Shown: positions 39,450 through 50,226 of the stretch, one piece after another
How the letters are laid out: each line of letters starts with the position of its first letter
How positions within the stretch are numbered: position 1 is the stretch's first letter
Origin: Adiantum capillus-veneris
Taxonomy: Eukaryota; Streptophyta; Polypodiopsida; Polypodiales; Pteridaceae
DNA length: 64,000 bases
Assembly: GCA_014529385.2 (NCBI GenBank)
Contig: CM043944.1
Coordinates: forward strand, 174,926,740 to 174,990,739
Reading direction: 5' to 3'
Made by a program: the position numbers and the translations under genes
The notes under the pieces: generated by a model
Told to the model about the DNA's origin: nothing
Database searches by the model: none
The model's input: only the letters and a program-made list of their open reading frames with translations

Positions 39450-40582
39450 GGTAAAGAATGGAATTTTTCTGTGACAACCTGTCCTACAAGTTCTTTGATG
39501 GTTTGCTCCTTAGGGAGTGATAGCAAATCTTCTTCAATGTTATTAATGGCCTTCTTGTGGGCAAATTTAGCTACAGCCTCTTTTGTGGAGGCGAGGTGTA
39601 CATTTACTACATGGGTTTAAATATTCAAAAGGAAGATTTGAAGGGATGCGGTTTTCAATTGTTGTAGCTTGAGGTCCCAAACATGCTTGGAAACTAAGGG
39701 GATAGAGACTTGGAGGAGCTTAAGAAAGAGATCGTTGAGCCGTTCTCTACTAGAGCATGATAGCCGTCAAGGTAGGATTGTAGATTATTAATGAGGATGG
39801 TTTGTGCTTGTACAAGTGATTTTGTGCAATCTAGTTGATATTTTATGGTAAGTGAGGTAAACTTAGCATTGATAAGGGCTTGAGCATGTGTATCATCTAA
39901 GGATAGTTTGGGTGGCTTGTACATAAGCTATTGGGTGCTCTTTGATTACTAAGAAGATCTTTTAGGTGGTTAAGGAAGCTTTTAGCTTTACCTATTTTAC
40001 CATGAAGCTTCTTGTATTCCAGAAGAGAGTTGAAAATAATCGCCTCGAAGTCTCAAGGTTGCTTGAGATGTGGAAGCGCTTATTCATTGGTATGGGGTTC
40101 GATCATGGGTAGGCCACCAAGTTGAAGGGTTGAGGGTTTTCCAACTTGGAGTGGGTTGGTCGAAGGTAAAGATGGATGCTATCATTATGGTTTAGTTCGG
40201 GGCTTTCTTTTGCGAGCACCGAAGAGAAATCAAAGGAATCCTCAGGAAGTCGCTCCAATTGTTCCGTGATGTTCTCATAGGGGTTGGTTGTAGCGTCCTT
40301 CTTGTTTATTGAAATTGGAGTCCGAGTGGTTGGACAAGAAGTCGAAGTCTCCGCTCTTGCATACATGGCAATGGAAATGAACCCAAGGAGTGAAGGGCCA
40401 ATAGCTACCAAGGAAGAGAGATCCGAGGTGAGATTGTCTTGCGGTTGTAGTGGAGCCGGGATGTTGATATCCATTGCAAACGAGAGGGTAACCCAAAATT
40501 TGTAGGGTGTTTGTAGGGCGTCCGATTGTGGATATCTTGGGGGGTCGGTGGGTAAGGGTGAAAAAATGAATTTGTGCAACAA
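39450..40582 (-). pseudogene. possible PLE2 N-terminal coding region
   Basis: Minus-strand frames 40582-40103 and 39924-39694 plus shorter blocks (one near 39600-39460 reads HLASTKEAVAKFAHKKAINN) look protein-like: mixed charged and hydrophobic residues, few low-complexity runs. They lie on the same strand as the PLE2 RT, between repeat B' and the RT, with the X fragment intervening. I infer they are the N-terminal part of PLE2, but no motif proves it. Frameshifts and stops are frequent. Confidence 0.3.
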
Positions 40583-41470
40583 ATTAACGTGACTGTGCCT
40601 GGGTTAGGTGCCGAGGTTAAGAAACAAAGGCAAAAAGTGGGGAGCATGAGTAAGGCAAAAAGTTGGTGAGTAAGGCAAAAAGTGGGGAGCGTGACTAAGG
40701 CAGGTCTTCGTGTGTGTTAAGGTGCAGGTAGGTTAAAAACGGCATGAAAAAAATAGTGCAACAGCTTGAAACCAGAGCGAAAAAGCCTGCGGTGCTGTGT
40801 CTCTGAGTCGTGCTCGGGAGAGGAGTGTGTGCTAGGAGAATGTTGTATCTGTAGCGACCATAGCAAGGGGAGATGTAAATGGGCTGATGTTAAGCTAATA
40901 CAGAGGAGCTGCAACAAGGCTTGCGTGGTGCTGCAGCAGCTAACCGTAAGGTGAGTAGGCGGGGTTGACGCTAGGTAATATCCATAGGTGGATAAAATGT
41001 TGTAAGTGCAGCGAGCGAAGCAAAGGAGAAGTAACAGGGCTTGTTTGTTAAGCTTTAAACAGAAGAGGAGCGATGGGGCTTGTGTGCAGGTGCTGAGGCT
41101 AAAGCACAATAAGACACTACAACGAGCTCAAAATTCACCCATTGTAAAGCAAACAGGTTGTGGTTGATGTTAGCGATAGCCGCAGATGGGTATAAGTAGA
41201 ATAGAGGAAGCCATAGCCCAAGTCGGGCTTCGATAGTGAAGCATGCTGGGGTAGTAGGAAAGGCTTAACTGTGTAGTGTGTGCAAGGTAAGGTAAAGGTA
41301 GGAGTCCAACATGCTGCACGTGGGTCGTTCGACGTCTTGGGAGAAGGGTGGGAAGCATTGTTAAAGAGGCCTCATTTTTCGAGCAGAAAAACAAAAAAAA
41401 TTCATTGGTTTAAAGGGAAGCTTGGTTTTTAAAAATGGGACAGTCAACCATTAAGGGTGTGGGCATTTAA

Positions 41471-41670
41471 AAGTGTAGCGACGCAAAGCCATAAAACAGT
41501 AAGAGTAACTAAAAAAGGGCCAGGTGAAGGAGGCAAAAACCATAAGGAAGAAAAAGGAGGGGTTTAATTAAGAGTGTAGCGGCGCAAAGCCATAAGCGGT
41601 AAGAGTAACTAAAAAAGTGGTCGGGTGAAGGAGGCAATCGCCATAAGGAAGAAAAAGGGGGGGTTTTCTA
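41471..41670. repeat. two tandem copies of a 101-bp unit
   Basis: The unit agtgtagcg-cgcaaagccataa...taagagtaactaaaaaag...ccataaggaagaaaaagg occurs at 41471 and again at 41572 with about 10 percent difference. Non-coding, inside the likely PLE2 5' region. The preceding interval 40590-41470 has only unconvincing frames. Confidence 0.8.
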
Positions 41671-41743
41671 AAAATGGGGGATAGGAAGAGAAAGGTAGGG
41701 TCGTGCAACGCTTATGTTGTTCAAAGATCAAACTTTTTTCAAA

Positions 41744-41935
41744 AATTAACAAAGATTCAAGCGTGCGAAACGACACCATAAGATTAGCAAAAACGATGGA
41801 TATCAAAATAAGCTGGCAATAATAGGGGGAGTACCACCAAACACTTTTCTCTCTTGAGAGCTCATCAGTGGTGGTGTTGGTAAAAATGTGTCTATAAGGG
41901 AGGAGAAGGATGCGTGGTTTATAAGGGTACTTGAA
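41744..41935 (-). repeat. 190-bp repeat B', 5' side of PLE2
   Basis: Direct partner of 34797-34988, starting attaacaaagattcaagcgtg. Together they frame PLE2. 41936-42395 shows no feature I can name. Confidence 0.65.
41833..41875 (-). ncRNA. hammerhead ribozyme-like motif (PLE2 5' side)
   Basis: Minus strand: ACCACCA, CTGATGAG, CTCTC-AA-GAGAG, then AAAA, GTGTT, TGGTGGT. The conserved core CTGATGA is intact, stem II can form, and the outer seven bases pair perfectly as helix I. GAAA can be read by overlapping the end of stem II. Helix III is reduced or absent and the base closing stem II is a mismatch, so activity is doubtful. PLE pseudo-LTRs commonly carry type I hammerheads, which supports the reading. 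Confidence 0.45.
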
Positions 41936-42395
41936 GGCAAGTGTAAGCACTTCAAGTTCTATGATGATTTGTGACTAATTTTTTGCGAGCCTTATCCTCA
42001 ATTTTGAGTGCTTAAAACGTTGTTTTATGTCATTTTGACTGTAGGACACTGTTATTAGACCTTAGGACAACTTGTTTGGATGGTTCTCTTGTAGTTATGA
42101 TGACTTGTTTAATGATAGATGGTGATTTTTTTTGTACCTTGTCAGAGTACCACTAGACTTTGTAGACTTGTTCCCTTAGATGTAGTAAGGCTTCCCTTAA
42201 AGTTTTGTGGCTATCCGAATCCGTTTAGTCATTGAAATAGCGTGATGATTAAGAGTGGTGAGATAGGACATATACAAATTTTTTGGTCTTTAAGTTGTTG
42301 ATTTGCTTATAGAGTCTGGCATCCTTGCTTGTTACGTTCACTTCCTGAGGCTGACACCTTCAAAGAGTCTTTGTGCCCATCCGAGTCACTATCAA

Positions 42396-43526
42396 GAGTA
42401 TTGACAAGAGTATGCTAGTGCCAAAAGGCTATGCCATGGACATCCGTCGTTGCGACCCACTAACATTTGTAGAAAGTATCATTTAGTGGAGATATTGGCC
42501 AAGGGCAAGATTTCCATGACCAAAGCATCTATTTCAAAAGAAGGAGAAGTTGTTCTTGTAGTGGTTGAGAATGCATGTCTACTAGTGGTACTTAGAAAGG
42601 TGAGTTTGGCAATATTAGAGAATGCGGTAGTATATAAGAGTGCAATGTTGCTAATGCTTCTTTTGCAGGGGTGTATTGAGCTTGGCAGAGAAGATGGAGG
42701 TCAAGAATTCAATGGTGAAAAAGCTCCATGCATGTGTTGCACATGATTATGGCCTATCTCTTGAAGAGGCATTACAATATCTTTGCGAAGATTTGTGTGG
42801 TGGAAGTTAACCATATGGGTCACACACGATGAAGAGGAGCAGTCGCACTATGCATGGACACTATAATGCTTATTATGCAAGTATTTAACTATTAGATTAT
42901 ATGGGTATATATGATTCATATTGTAAGTTTTGGTCAATGGAGTCAATATTGTAATTTGTAGATGGTGGGTGTGGGTGCCCTCAGGAAAATCTCGCAGTGT
43001 CCATACACCAAGCATCCCAGTGATGCATGGCTGGAATCAGAGAAAGAGGAAAGTGGGGTCTATCTCAATGAGTGGATAAACAAGCTCCATGAAAAGGATG
43101 CATGGAGGGACTATGGCTCTTGGACTATGTCGATGGTGAGTTCCCAAAAAAAAAAGCGAAAGCATAAAACTGTAAGTTCCATCCTTTTTAAAGCTCTTGG
43201 ACTATGTTGATGGTGAGTTCCCCAAAAACAAAGCCAAAGCATACCACAGTAAGTTCTTCCTTTTTACGCAAAGAATGGGTTTAGTGTCCTCACTAAACAC
43301 ATTCTTTATGCACATTATTTATGCAAAGAATGTGTTTAGTGTCCATCAATCAACCTCCCAATGCCCTTTCTTCTAGCACAGCCAAGGGACGTCCAACATC
43401 AAACACAATAGCAAGAGGACCATCTAGTGGAAAGAAGAGAGGTCGCATAGTCATTGAATAATGGGAGGAGTCATCAAAAGAGTATCATATTGAAAGATTT
43501 TGAGTAGGGTGACTTTGAGTGACACT
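42396..43526 (+). repeat. low-copy repeat, copy A'
   Basis: Direct copy of 32147-33520. Coding potential is better kept here: the last main exon-like block (42961-43138) reads HPSDAWLESEKEESGVYLNE and WINKLHEKDAWRDYGSW before gtgagt. The match to copy A ends at gacactcag, where a new LTR starts at 43530. Confidence 0.6.
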
Positions 43527-43529
43527 CAG

Positions 43530-44925
43530 TGTCATAAAATCTAATATTTAACCAACCCAAATGATTTTCTCATATTAAACTGATCACTTAATGTGGGAGT
43601 ATAAACGGGAACAAGGATTTAAATATAGATGTGCTTATAGATCTATTTCAACATGGGGCCAATGGTAAAGGGATCCAAATGAGAAATGGTCTATCAAAGA
43701 GCAAGATTAACCAATGGAGCAAAAGACCTTAGGGTTGTCTTCATTAAAGCCTCCAAAGGTAGGTGTTAAAATCCTTAAGACATAGTCTTAAATTTTTACT
43801 CTTTAGTCACTAAGGTCTAAGCAGGCAAGGGGGCAGCTTGCTTAAGCTAGGGTTGTGCTTAAGCAGGGGGCCTGCATGCTTACCAAGATCAAATATCTTG
43901 CTACAAAGAGGGGGCGAGCCCTACAAAGGAGGGATGTGTGTAGTAAGTATGCACCTCACCAAGGACCCATACTCTTATGAAAGGAAAGGGGCCACATGTC
44001 AAGTGTAGAGGCACATTGCTCAAGCAAGCAAGGGGGGTGCTAGCTCAACCTCACAAGAGGGAAAGAAGGACACTTGTCAAGAGACTACACATCTTGCCCC
44101 AAAGGGAGCTAAACTCTCATTGGCTAGAGGGCTACATGGCCCAATAAGCTTCAAGGAAATCCTAGGGAAGGGGGTCAACCTAGCTAGCTCTCTCTCTCTC
44201 TCATTTGAGGATCCCACGAGCTCTCTCTCTCATGCTTCCCTTCACACACTCTTGTGAAGCAAGGACTCCATCTCCTTCTACAAGCTTGAGAAGTTGAGTG
44301 CCTACTACCACAAGCTCTTGGCTATGGATGCAAATCCACACAAGAGAATGCTTATGCTTGCTATCAATCTTCATTAACACTACTCTAATCTATGCTACAA
44401 GAACTATGAGTGATTATGTGCAAGGGGTTATTGCTTTCTTGGAGAGCTACTTCTACTTCTCTCTTCTTCCTCACTCCCTGCTAGCTCTCCTCACCTTTCA
44501 TGGTTGTTTGAGGTCTTGGGATTGAGGCTAGGCATTTTTCAAGTTCATGCTAATCGTGTTTATTGTTGTTATACTTGGTGAGTGAAGCTTACCATCTTCA
44601 TCTCATCAAGGTCTCAAGGAACACAAACAATTGTATTGTAAACAAGTCTTCCATCAAGGAAGAATCTATAATACAAATGCCTATTGGAAGGGGGACCGGC
44701 CCCAACTAATCCGGTCCTCTATTGGTGTCAATTTCTCTAAACTCTCACTCTCTTTTACAAGTATTGATCATTCCATGTTAATGAAGTAATGTGTTAGTGT
44801 TGCTCTCTCCATCCAAGCACTTTCTTTCTCACTATAAATCTACACACAAAAGAATGCTCAAGGAAATGCTCAATATGTTATTCACTTTCCACTCCAACTC
44901 AAGTTAAAAGGCTAATTCCATTACA
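43530..44925 (+). repeat. 1.4-kb LTR of a plus-strand retrotransposon
   Basis: Starts TGTCATAAAATC and ends CATTACA, followed after one base by an initiator tRNA-Met primer-binding site. Its internal region is gone: family X sequence begins about 15 bp after the primer site. So this is a 5' LTR plus stub of an otherwise deleted element. A partner LTR is not in the window. Confidence 0.7.
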
Positions 44926-44926
44926 T

Positions 44927-44938
44927 TGGTATCAGAGC
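44927..44938 (+). other. primer-binding site, initiator tRNA-Met
   Basis: TGGTATCAGAGC, the standard complement of the tRNA-Met 3' end, one base after the LTR. It fixes the plus orientation of this LTR. Confidence 0.85.
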
Positions 44939-44952
44939 ATTTGGTTTAGTAG

Positions 44953-45134
44953 GTGGACCCAATCCACATTGTCAGACTTACTCATCCCAAGTAGAACATC
45001 CATATAAGGAGAATCTTCCCCAACATCAGTGTCCATTTTACACGTGTAACAATACTGCAATGGGGCCGAGTGAACTATGGTGTCAGATCTATGATCAATT
45101 ATAAATCTGTTTCCTAGAGGATGTGCCCGACCAG
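44953..45134 (-). pseudogene. family X polyprotein after the protease
   Basis: In the +1 frame relative to the protease ORF the minus strand reads RVDLVTGRAHPLGNRFIIDH, then HSAPLQYCYTCKMDTDVGED and on to VDWVHL. The second half matches the start of the ORF at 38535-39444, linking the two X copies. A one-base slip near 45150 separates it from the protease frame. Confidence 0.6.
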
Positions 45135-46352
45135 TTACAAGATCAACTCGAATGACAGAGTTTGGAACTGCAAGTAGACATGGTTTTTAGACCAGTCATG
45201 CACCATTTTTTCTTCCCTCATGAAAGGACATCCTAAGATCATTTCAGATGACATAGTGTGCTTGGAAAAATCCATAATAATGAAGGTATTCCTTATTATG
45301 TCTCCAAAGACCTTGATCTTGAGATCTTCTAGCATGCCAAAAGGTTTAATAATAGTCCCATTGGCCATCTTTACCACTATGTTTGTAGTCCCAAGGTGAG
45401 GTCTTCCCATAGTTTCCCAGCAATTTTTAGTCACAATGCTAACCCTAGCGCCACCATCAAGGATTCCCTTCACAGCTAATCCCTTGGTAGTGATTGGTAT
45501 GGTCGCATTGGATTCATCGCCTTCAAAGTATTGTCCCAACTTGTTAAGAGGTATTTCAACAACAGAGTTCTCATCTAGGTTGGGTTGTAGATCTAAGTAT
45601 TCCTCCTCTATTGGCATCTCCCTAGCTCCATCCATCTGTGAAAATTGTGGTAGCCCGACTTTCAGTTCTCCACTGAGGAAAGCTCGAAGAGCTAAGAATA
45701 GCTCGGGGTCTCCATATAGTTTGGACATGATGGTGGTTCTAACTTCTGAAGCCATGAAATCCATCAATTTGGCAATATTTAACGGCACCTTTTGGGCTTC
45801 GGTCCATTGACGTGGGGAAGATCGGATCTCCATTTCTTTGATAGGGTCAAGTAGTCCCTCTGTAAATGTTCTCTCCAACAAGAAGGGAGTACGCACACTT
45901 TTCCATGTCTTAAAGTCACTTTCTTCTTGGATGACACTAGGTATGGCTAGTGGTCTATGAACTTTGTGAGGTTGCTTTTGCATAGGGAACACTGCATTGA
46001 TAATCTGGATCTGCTTAGGTGCTGGCTCTAGATCCCTTTGGGTCTCTTCTACCAAACCTATTAATTTCTTGAGTGGATCGATCTCCTCTGTTGGGTTTGG
46101 GTAAGTTCGTATCTTCTTCTTGGGTCCTGGCCATTGTGGCTCATGACAATCTTTCTTTTTTTTCTCTTTTCTAATGGTCGTTTTGGTCTCCATGGTTTCA
46201 CTTGAATCAGAATCCTCTTCAGCATCGTTCATATATATGGGGTCGTCACCAATCCCTATGTTGGTCCTTCGTGTTTTCTTCTTCTTTTGAGATTGGGCAA
46301 TTGATGCTGTGTCTCTTTCTTCAAGAATATAATTTTGGTTTTGCAGCATCAA
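45135..46352 (-). CDS. family X protease-containing polyprotein segment
   Basis: 405 residues, minus strand. The N-terminal half is charged and coiled-coil-like with K/R-rich stretches. Residues about 290-400 are a retropepsin: ILDGGARVSIVTKNCW (D-G-G-A active site), KMANGTIIKPFG, and SSEMILGCPFMREE (ILG flap-side motif). The D-G-G and the KMAN phrase resemble the Tat-like protease in this window, suggesting distant kinship. It was joined to the zinc knuckle at 52370-52440 before the Ty3 insertion; across the repaired junction the frame is open except for one TAG. RT does not follow. Confidence 0.75.
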   Translation of the reverse strand: MMLQNQNYILEERDTASIAQSQKKKKTRRTNIGIGDDPIYMNDAEEDSDSSETMETKTTIRKEKKKKDCHEPQWPGPKKKIRTYPNPTEEIDPLKKLIGLVEETQRDLEPAPKQIQIINAVFPMQKQPHKVHRPLAIPSVIQEESDFKTWKSVRTPFLLERTFTEGLLDPIKEMEIRSSPRQWTEAQKVPLNIAKLMDFMASEVRTTIMSKLYGDPELFLALRAFLSGELKVGLPQFSQMDGAREMPIEEEYLDLQPNLDENSVVEIPLNKLGQYFEGDESNATIPITTKGLAVKGILDGGARVSIVTKNCWETMGRPHLGTTNIVVKMANGTIIKPFGMLEDLKIKVFGDIIRNTFIIMDFSKHTMSSEMILGCPFMREEKMVHDWSKNHVYLQFQTLSFELIL

Positions 46353-46375
46353 TCGTGTGAGTAATCGGCACTATA

Positions 46376-46380
46376 GACGT
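46376..46380. other. target-site duplication GACGT (left)
   Basis: Adjoins the TG end of the LTR at 46381 and is repeated at 52331-52335 after the other LTR. Confidence 0.9.
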
Positions 46381-46551
46381 TGTAATAACTAGGGAAACTA
46401 GACTCAAGATCCTCCTCCCAAGCTCCCATTATATAGGCGGGCTCCTAGCCCCTTGCCCTAGACAGATCCCCTGTCCACACTGTCTAGCCCGACCCTTGGC
46501 TGTAGTCCATGACCATCCTAGTTCTTAGGTTACAAGTGCCTTGTCCTGACA
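46381..46551 (-). repeat. 3' LTR of the complete Ty3 element
   Basis: TGTAATAAC...CCTGACA on the plus strand; about 94 percent identical to 52160-52330. Confidence 0.93.
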
Positions 46552-46573
46552 TTACTCCCCCCTTAAGAAGAGT
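46552..46573 (-). other. polypurine tract of the complete Ty3 element
   Basis: Minus strand aaggggggagtaa abuts the LTR start at 46551. The coding frame stops just before it. Confidence 0.8.
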
Positions 46574-46835
46574 TTTCTTCCTCGAAAACAAAAGTGGGAA
46601 ACTTCTTCTTAAGAACACTAATGTTTTTCCAAGTCGCACCTTCTTCAGGTCGGTCTTTCCACTTGATTAAGGCTTGCTGTCGCACGTGATGTCGTGTATG
46701 CAACTCATGATAATCCAGAACACGTTCAGTTTCATGCGGTAAGGTAGGAGGTTCAATGTAATCAACCAAAACATGTTGGTCAATGACGTTGTCATCCCCA
46801 TGTAACCGCTTTCGTAGACGGCTTACATGAAACAT
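46563..46835 (-). CDS. chromodomain end of the complete Ty3 polyprotein
   Basis: 90 residues: MFHVSRLRKRL (end of the integrase GPY/F region), then VLDYHELHTRHHVRQQALIK and WKDRPEEGATWKNISVL. Aromatic and acidic chromodomain positions are kept. Same design as the truncated relative at 28582-28835. It is separated from the integrase core by shifts around 46900. Confidence 0.8.
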   Translation of the reverse strand: MFHVSRLRKRLHGDDNVIDQHVLVDYIEPPTLPHETERVLDYHELHTRHHVRQQALIKWKDRPEEGATWKNISVLKKKFPTFVFEEENSS

Positions 46836-46919
46836 CGGATGAATGCGAGAATGTGATGGTAGTAATAGTTTGTAGGCACGATCACCGACTCGCTTGAGTA
46901 TTTTGAAAGGTTAACAATA

Positions 46920-47952
46920 TCATGGAGATAATTTAGGTGTCGGTCTAGTTTTCAGACTTTCTGAATGTTCTGGCACACGTAAAAATACTTCCTCCCCTTC
47001 TTCGAAGGTAACTTGCCGACGTTTCTCATCAGTGTATTTCTTATACCGATCATGTGCTTGCCAGACATTCTGATGAGCAAGTTTTAGCATATCCATGTGG
47101 TCTTGGAGAAAATCCTTCACATGTTGGAGCTTTTGGTTGCCAACCCCACCGTAACTAGTGACCTAGGTTGAAACCCGTACATGAGCATGAAAGGACTAAA
47201 ACCTGTTGTGACATGCTTAGAACTATTGTAGGCAAACTCGAGAATAGGTAAGTATTCTTCCCAGTCTGACTGTTTTTGCTGACGTATGCTTTTAGCATAT
47301 CCCCCAGCACCTGGTTAACCCGTTCCGTTTGACCATCTGTTTCTAGATGATCAGCTGTACCGAGGTTTAGTTGTGTACCCAATCATTTAAATACAGCTCT
47401 CCAAAAGTGGGTGTTAAACTTGGGATCACAGTCACTAACAATGTTACTTGGCAACCCATACAATTTGTATAGATTGTCCACAAATAACTTGGCTAGTTCC
47501 GGTGTCTTAACCGTTGATTTGGTTGGAATAAACTTACATAGTTTAGTCAACCTGTCTACGACCACCTACTCAGTCATGACCTCGTATAGTGGTTGGTAAA
47601 CCGACAATGAAATCCATAGAGATACTTTCCCATTTTCCATTGGGAATTTCCAAAGGATGTAAGAGTCCTTCTACTTTCAGGCGCTCTGCCTTGTTAACCT
47701 GACATTTTTGGCAATGCAAAACATAAGCTTGAACAAAGCCATGTAGACCTGGGCAATAAAACTATCGTCGTACGAGAGAATAAGTTTTTCTAATCCCTGG
47801 GTGCCTTGCACTTGGACTATCATGACATTCATAAAGAATTTGGCGCCGAATGTCTGTGTCCAACTTGTGGAGTACACAAACTCATTATCATGGGTACACA
47901 AACTCTCCCCTTGTGGAGTAGGTACCCATTGTCGATGGTAAAATGCTTCCAT
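46920..47952 (-). pseudogene. integrase of the complete Ty3 element
   Basis: Split over frames at 47952-47677 (zinc-domain region, damaged), 47565-47383 (VVVDRLTKLCKFIPTKSTV and NIVSDCDPKF, where the usual SDRD is SDCD), 47382-47155 (ETDGQTERVNQVLGDML with the catalytic E) and 47120-46920 (C-terminal part). At least three frameshifts. Inactive. Confidence 0.82.
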
Positions 47953-48099
47953 CGCTGTAGTTCATCACTTGATAAAGGAGAACTAGGTGTGGAGGTTAAC
48001 TCTACACTACCTGCATTGGAGTGAGAAGGATCCCTCTTTTGAACATGGCTCCACACTTTGGAATATGTTCATCTTGCTCATATTTGCCCTTGAGAGAAT

Positions 48100-48705
48100 C
48101 TAAAAATTACTGCGAAGTTCCGTGAACAAGAGCGAATTGATTTCTAGCATTCGACTTAGAGCGTCTGCCACTACGTTGTATCGGCCTTTGCGATACCGTA
48201 ATTTGGCGTCATATTCCTGAAGGATCTCGGCCCACCTGGCTTTTCGACCCTTTAAATCTCTTTGTTGTGTAAACCATTTGATGCTTTCATGGTCAAACAC
48301 AATCTCGAACTGAGCACCATACAAATAGTGCCGCCATGTCTTTAAGGTAGACACTATTGCATAGAGTTCGCGTTCGTAAGCAGATTAGTTCTGCTGAGCT
48401 GCATCAAGCTTCTTACTTTCAACTGCAATCGGCCGTCCATCTTGGAACAGGACTGCTCCAATAGCATGATCACTGGCATCCGTTTCCAAAACAAATGGTT
48501 TCAAAGGATCTACAATAGCCAGTATAGGAGCTGTAGCTAATGCATCTTTGAGCGTTTCGAAACTATGCTGTTGAGCGGATCCCCACTGAAAAGCTTTACC
48601 TTTGCCTTTTAGTTGATCCGTCATAGGAACACCAATGTGAGCATAGTTTTTAACGAACCTTCGGTAAAAACCTGCAAAGCCTAAAAAGATTTGTAATTCT
48701 TCCAT
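48100..48705 (-). pseudogene. RNase H of the complete Ty3 element
   Basis: Frames 48705-48385 and 48354-48100. The first shows [34 protein letters not shown] and ESKKLDAAQQN; an in-frame stop near 48385 (N to stop after QQN) cuts it. The second holds the rest (WRHYLYGAQFEIVFDHESIK, DALSRM). Confidence 0.85.
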
Positions 48706-49361
48706 ATTTTAGGAGGTGGCCATTTCCGGATGGTATCCACTTTGGATTGATCCATGTATAGGCCATTAGCTGAAATAACATGCCCTAAATAATGAATTTC
48801 ATCCTTGAGAAAATCACATTTAGATTCCTTGGTATATAACTTGTTTGTGCGTAACAACTCAAATACCTGCCTGAGATGTTGTAAGTGTTCTTCTTCAGAA
48901 ACACTATAAACTAGAATGTCATCGAGGAAAACAATGACAAATTTTCTCAAATATGGCTTCAAGACACTATGCATAAGTGTCATGAATGTTGCGGGCGCAT
49001 TGGTTAACCCAAAGGGCATCACCAAAAACTCGTAGTGTCCAAACCGTGTTTGGAATGCAATCTTAGGTATATCGGCAAGCCGAATACGGACTCGGTGATA
49101 TCCTGAACGCAAGTCAATTTTCGTAAAAATGCGAGCATGAGTTAGCTTATCAAATAACTCATCTACTCTTGGCAATGGGTATTTGTTCTTAACTGTAACC
49201 GCATTTAAGCCCCGGTAGTCTACGCACATGCGCATACTGCCGTCCTTTTTCTTCACTAAAAGGATAGGCGAAGCCCATGGTGAAAAACTGGGTTGTATAA
49301 ACCCTCTGCTAAGGTAGTCAGTAAGCTGACGTTCCACCTCAGCAGCCTCTGAGTAACTCAT
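48681..49361 (-). CDS. reverse transcriptase of the complete Ty3 element
   Basis: 226 residues covering fingers to palm: [49 protein letters not shown] (motif A with catalytic D), [15 protein letters not shown] (motif B) and [10 protein letters not shown] (catalytic DD). All key residues are present. The frame shifts at 48690 into the RNase H frame and upstream at 49361 into the protease linker. Confidence 0.88.
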   Translation of the reverse strand: MSYSEAAEVERQLTDYLSRGFIQPSFSPWASPILLVKKKDGSMRMCVDYRGLNAVTVKNKYPLPRVDELFDKLTHARIFTKIDLRSGYHRVRIRLADIPKIAFQTRFGHYEFLVMPFGLTNAPATFMTLMHSVLKPYLRKFVIVFLDDILVYSVSEEEHLQHLRQVFELLRTNKLYTKESKCDFLKDEIHYLGHVISANGLYMDQSKVDTIRKWPPPKIWKNYKSF

Positions 49362-50187
49362 ACGGTAAGGTGGTTTACTAACAGGTTGACAGTCACGTCA
49401 ATGCCATGTTGTACTGAGCGTGTCGGCGGTAAACCTGATGGAAAATCATTAGGAAAGAAATCTTGAAATTCCTTTAATAATTTTTGTAATTGATTAGCAA
49501 CGTTTGCTTGTGTAGAATTAGCAATTGGTGGAATAGAGGAGAGAGAAGCATGCGGCGTTGAGGAATGTTCAACAGACTCAATGTTAGAAAGAAAATGAGA
49601 CAGTGAGTAACACAAGAAAACCTGTTCTTATTCATTATCAAAAACGAGCTGCATAAGCTCAATAGTACAAATCAGTGGTGATGAAGGTATATCCTTTTCT
49701 CCTAACAACAACACATGTGTGCCATGGGAATCAAACATCAAGTACGCTTCAATGATGGTCCTAGGCTATGCAACCACTCCCTAGCAAGAACCACATCAGC
49801 CCTTTCCATGTTCATAACCTGAAAATCCAAACAAGTAGAGTACCCTTGTACTTCCAATGGAACAGCTCGGCATTGGGTATCCCATATTTCAGTATCATGT
49901 CCATTCATTATTGCTACCTTGTAGCGGTGGGTACTCGGAGTTTGAGGCAGTTTGAGCTTTTTCACCAATCCATAATTGATGAAATTGTGAGTAGCACCGT
50001 CATCTACCAATATGCGCACCTTGTGTCCTTGCAGAGATTCGTGCATACGTACTAACTCGTGTGATCCAAAGGTTTGTTGCCACATGGAAGCTGTGAGACA
50101 GCATTCATGCACCACCTCAGTCTGTGTTACTTCCACTGTGGAGAATTTTGAGGAAGACTCAAGAGGCAGTAGTTGCACTGTGTGCAC
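49358..50187 (-). pseudogene. protease region of the complete Ty3 element
   Basis: Frame 50187-49738 has RILVDDGATHNFINYGLVKK with the same D-D-G-A active site as the relative at 31417-32142, and VMNMERADVVLAREWLHSLG. The linker to RT (49615-49358) carries [12 protein letters not shown], the usual start of Ty3 RT. A stop and shift fall between. Confidence 0.8.
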
Positions 50188-50226
50188 TGCTTTCTCCTTC
50201 CCTTGAGCATCAGATTTCCCCTTGGG

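Noticed and set aside
40717-41394. Minus-strand frames rich in Leu, Ser, Cys and His
   Set aside because: Composition looks like translated non-coding sequence; no motif, and they lie among tandem repeats.
41744-43526. Repeats A and B together as one large pseudo-LTR of PLE2
   Set aside because: Order is A-B on the left and B'-A' on the right in the same orientation, which a simple direct terminal repeat cannot give.
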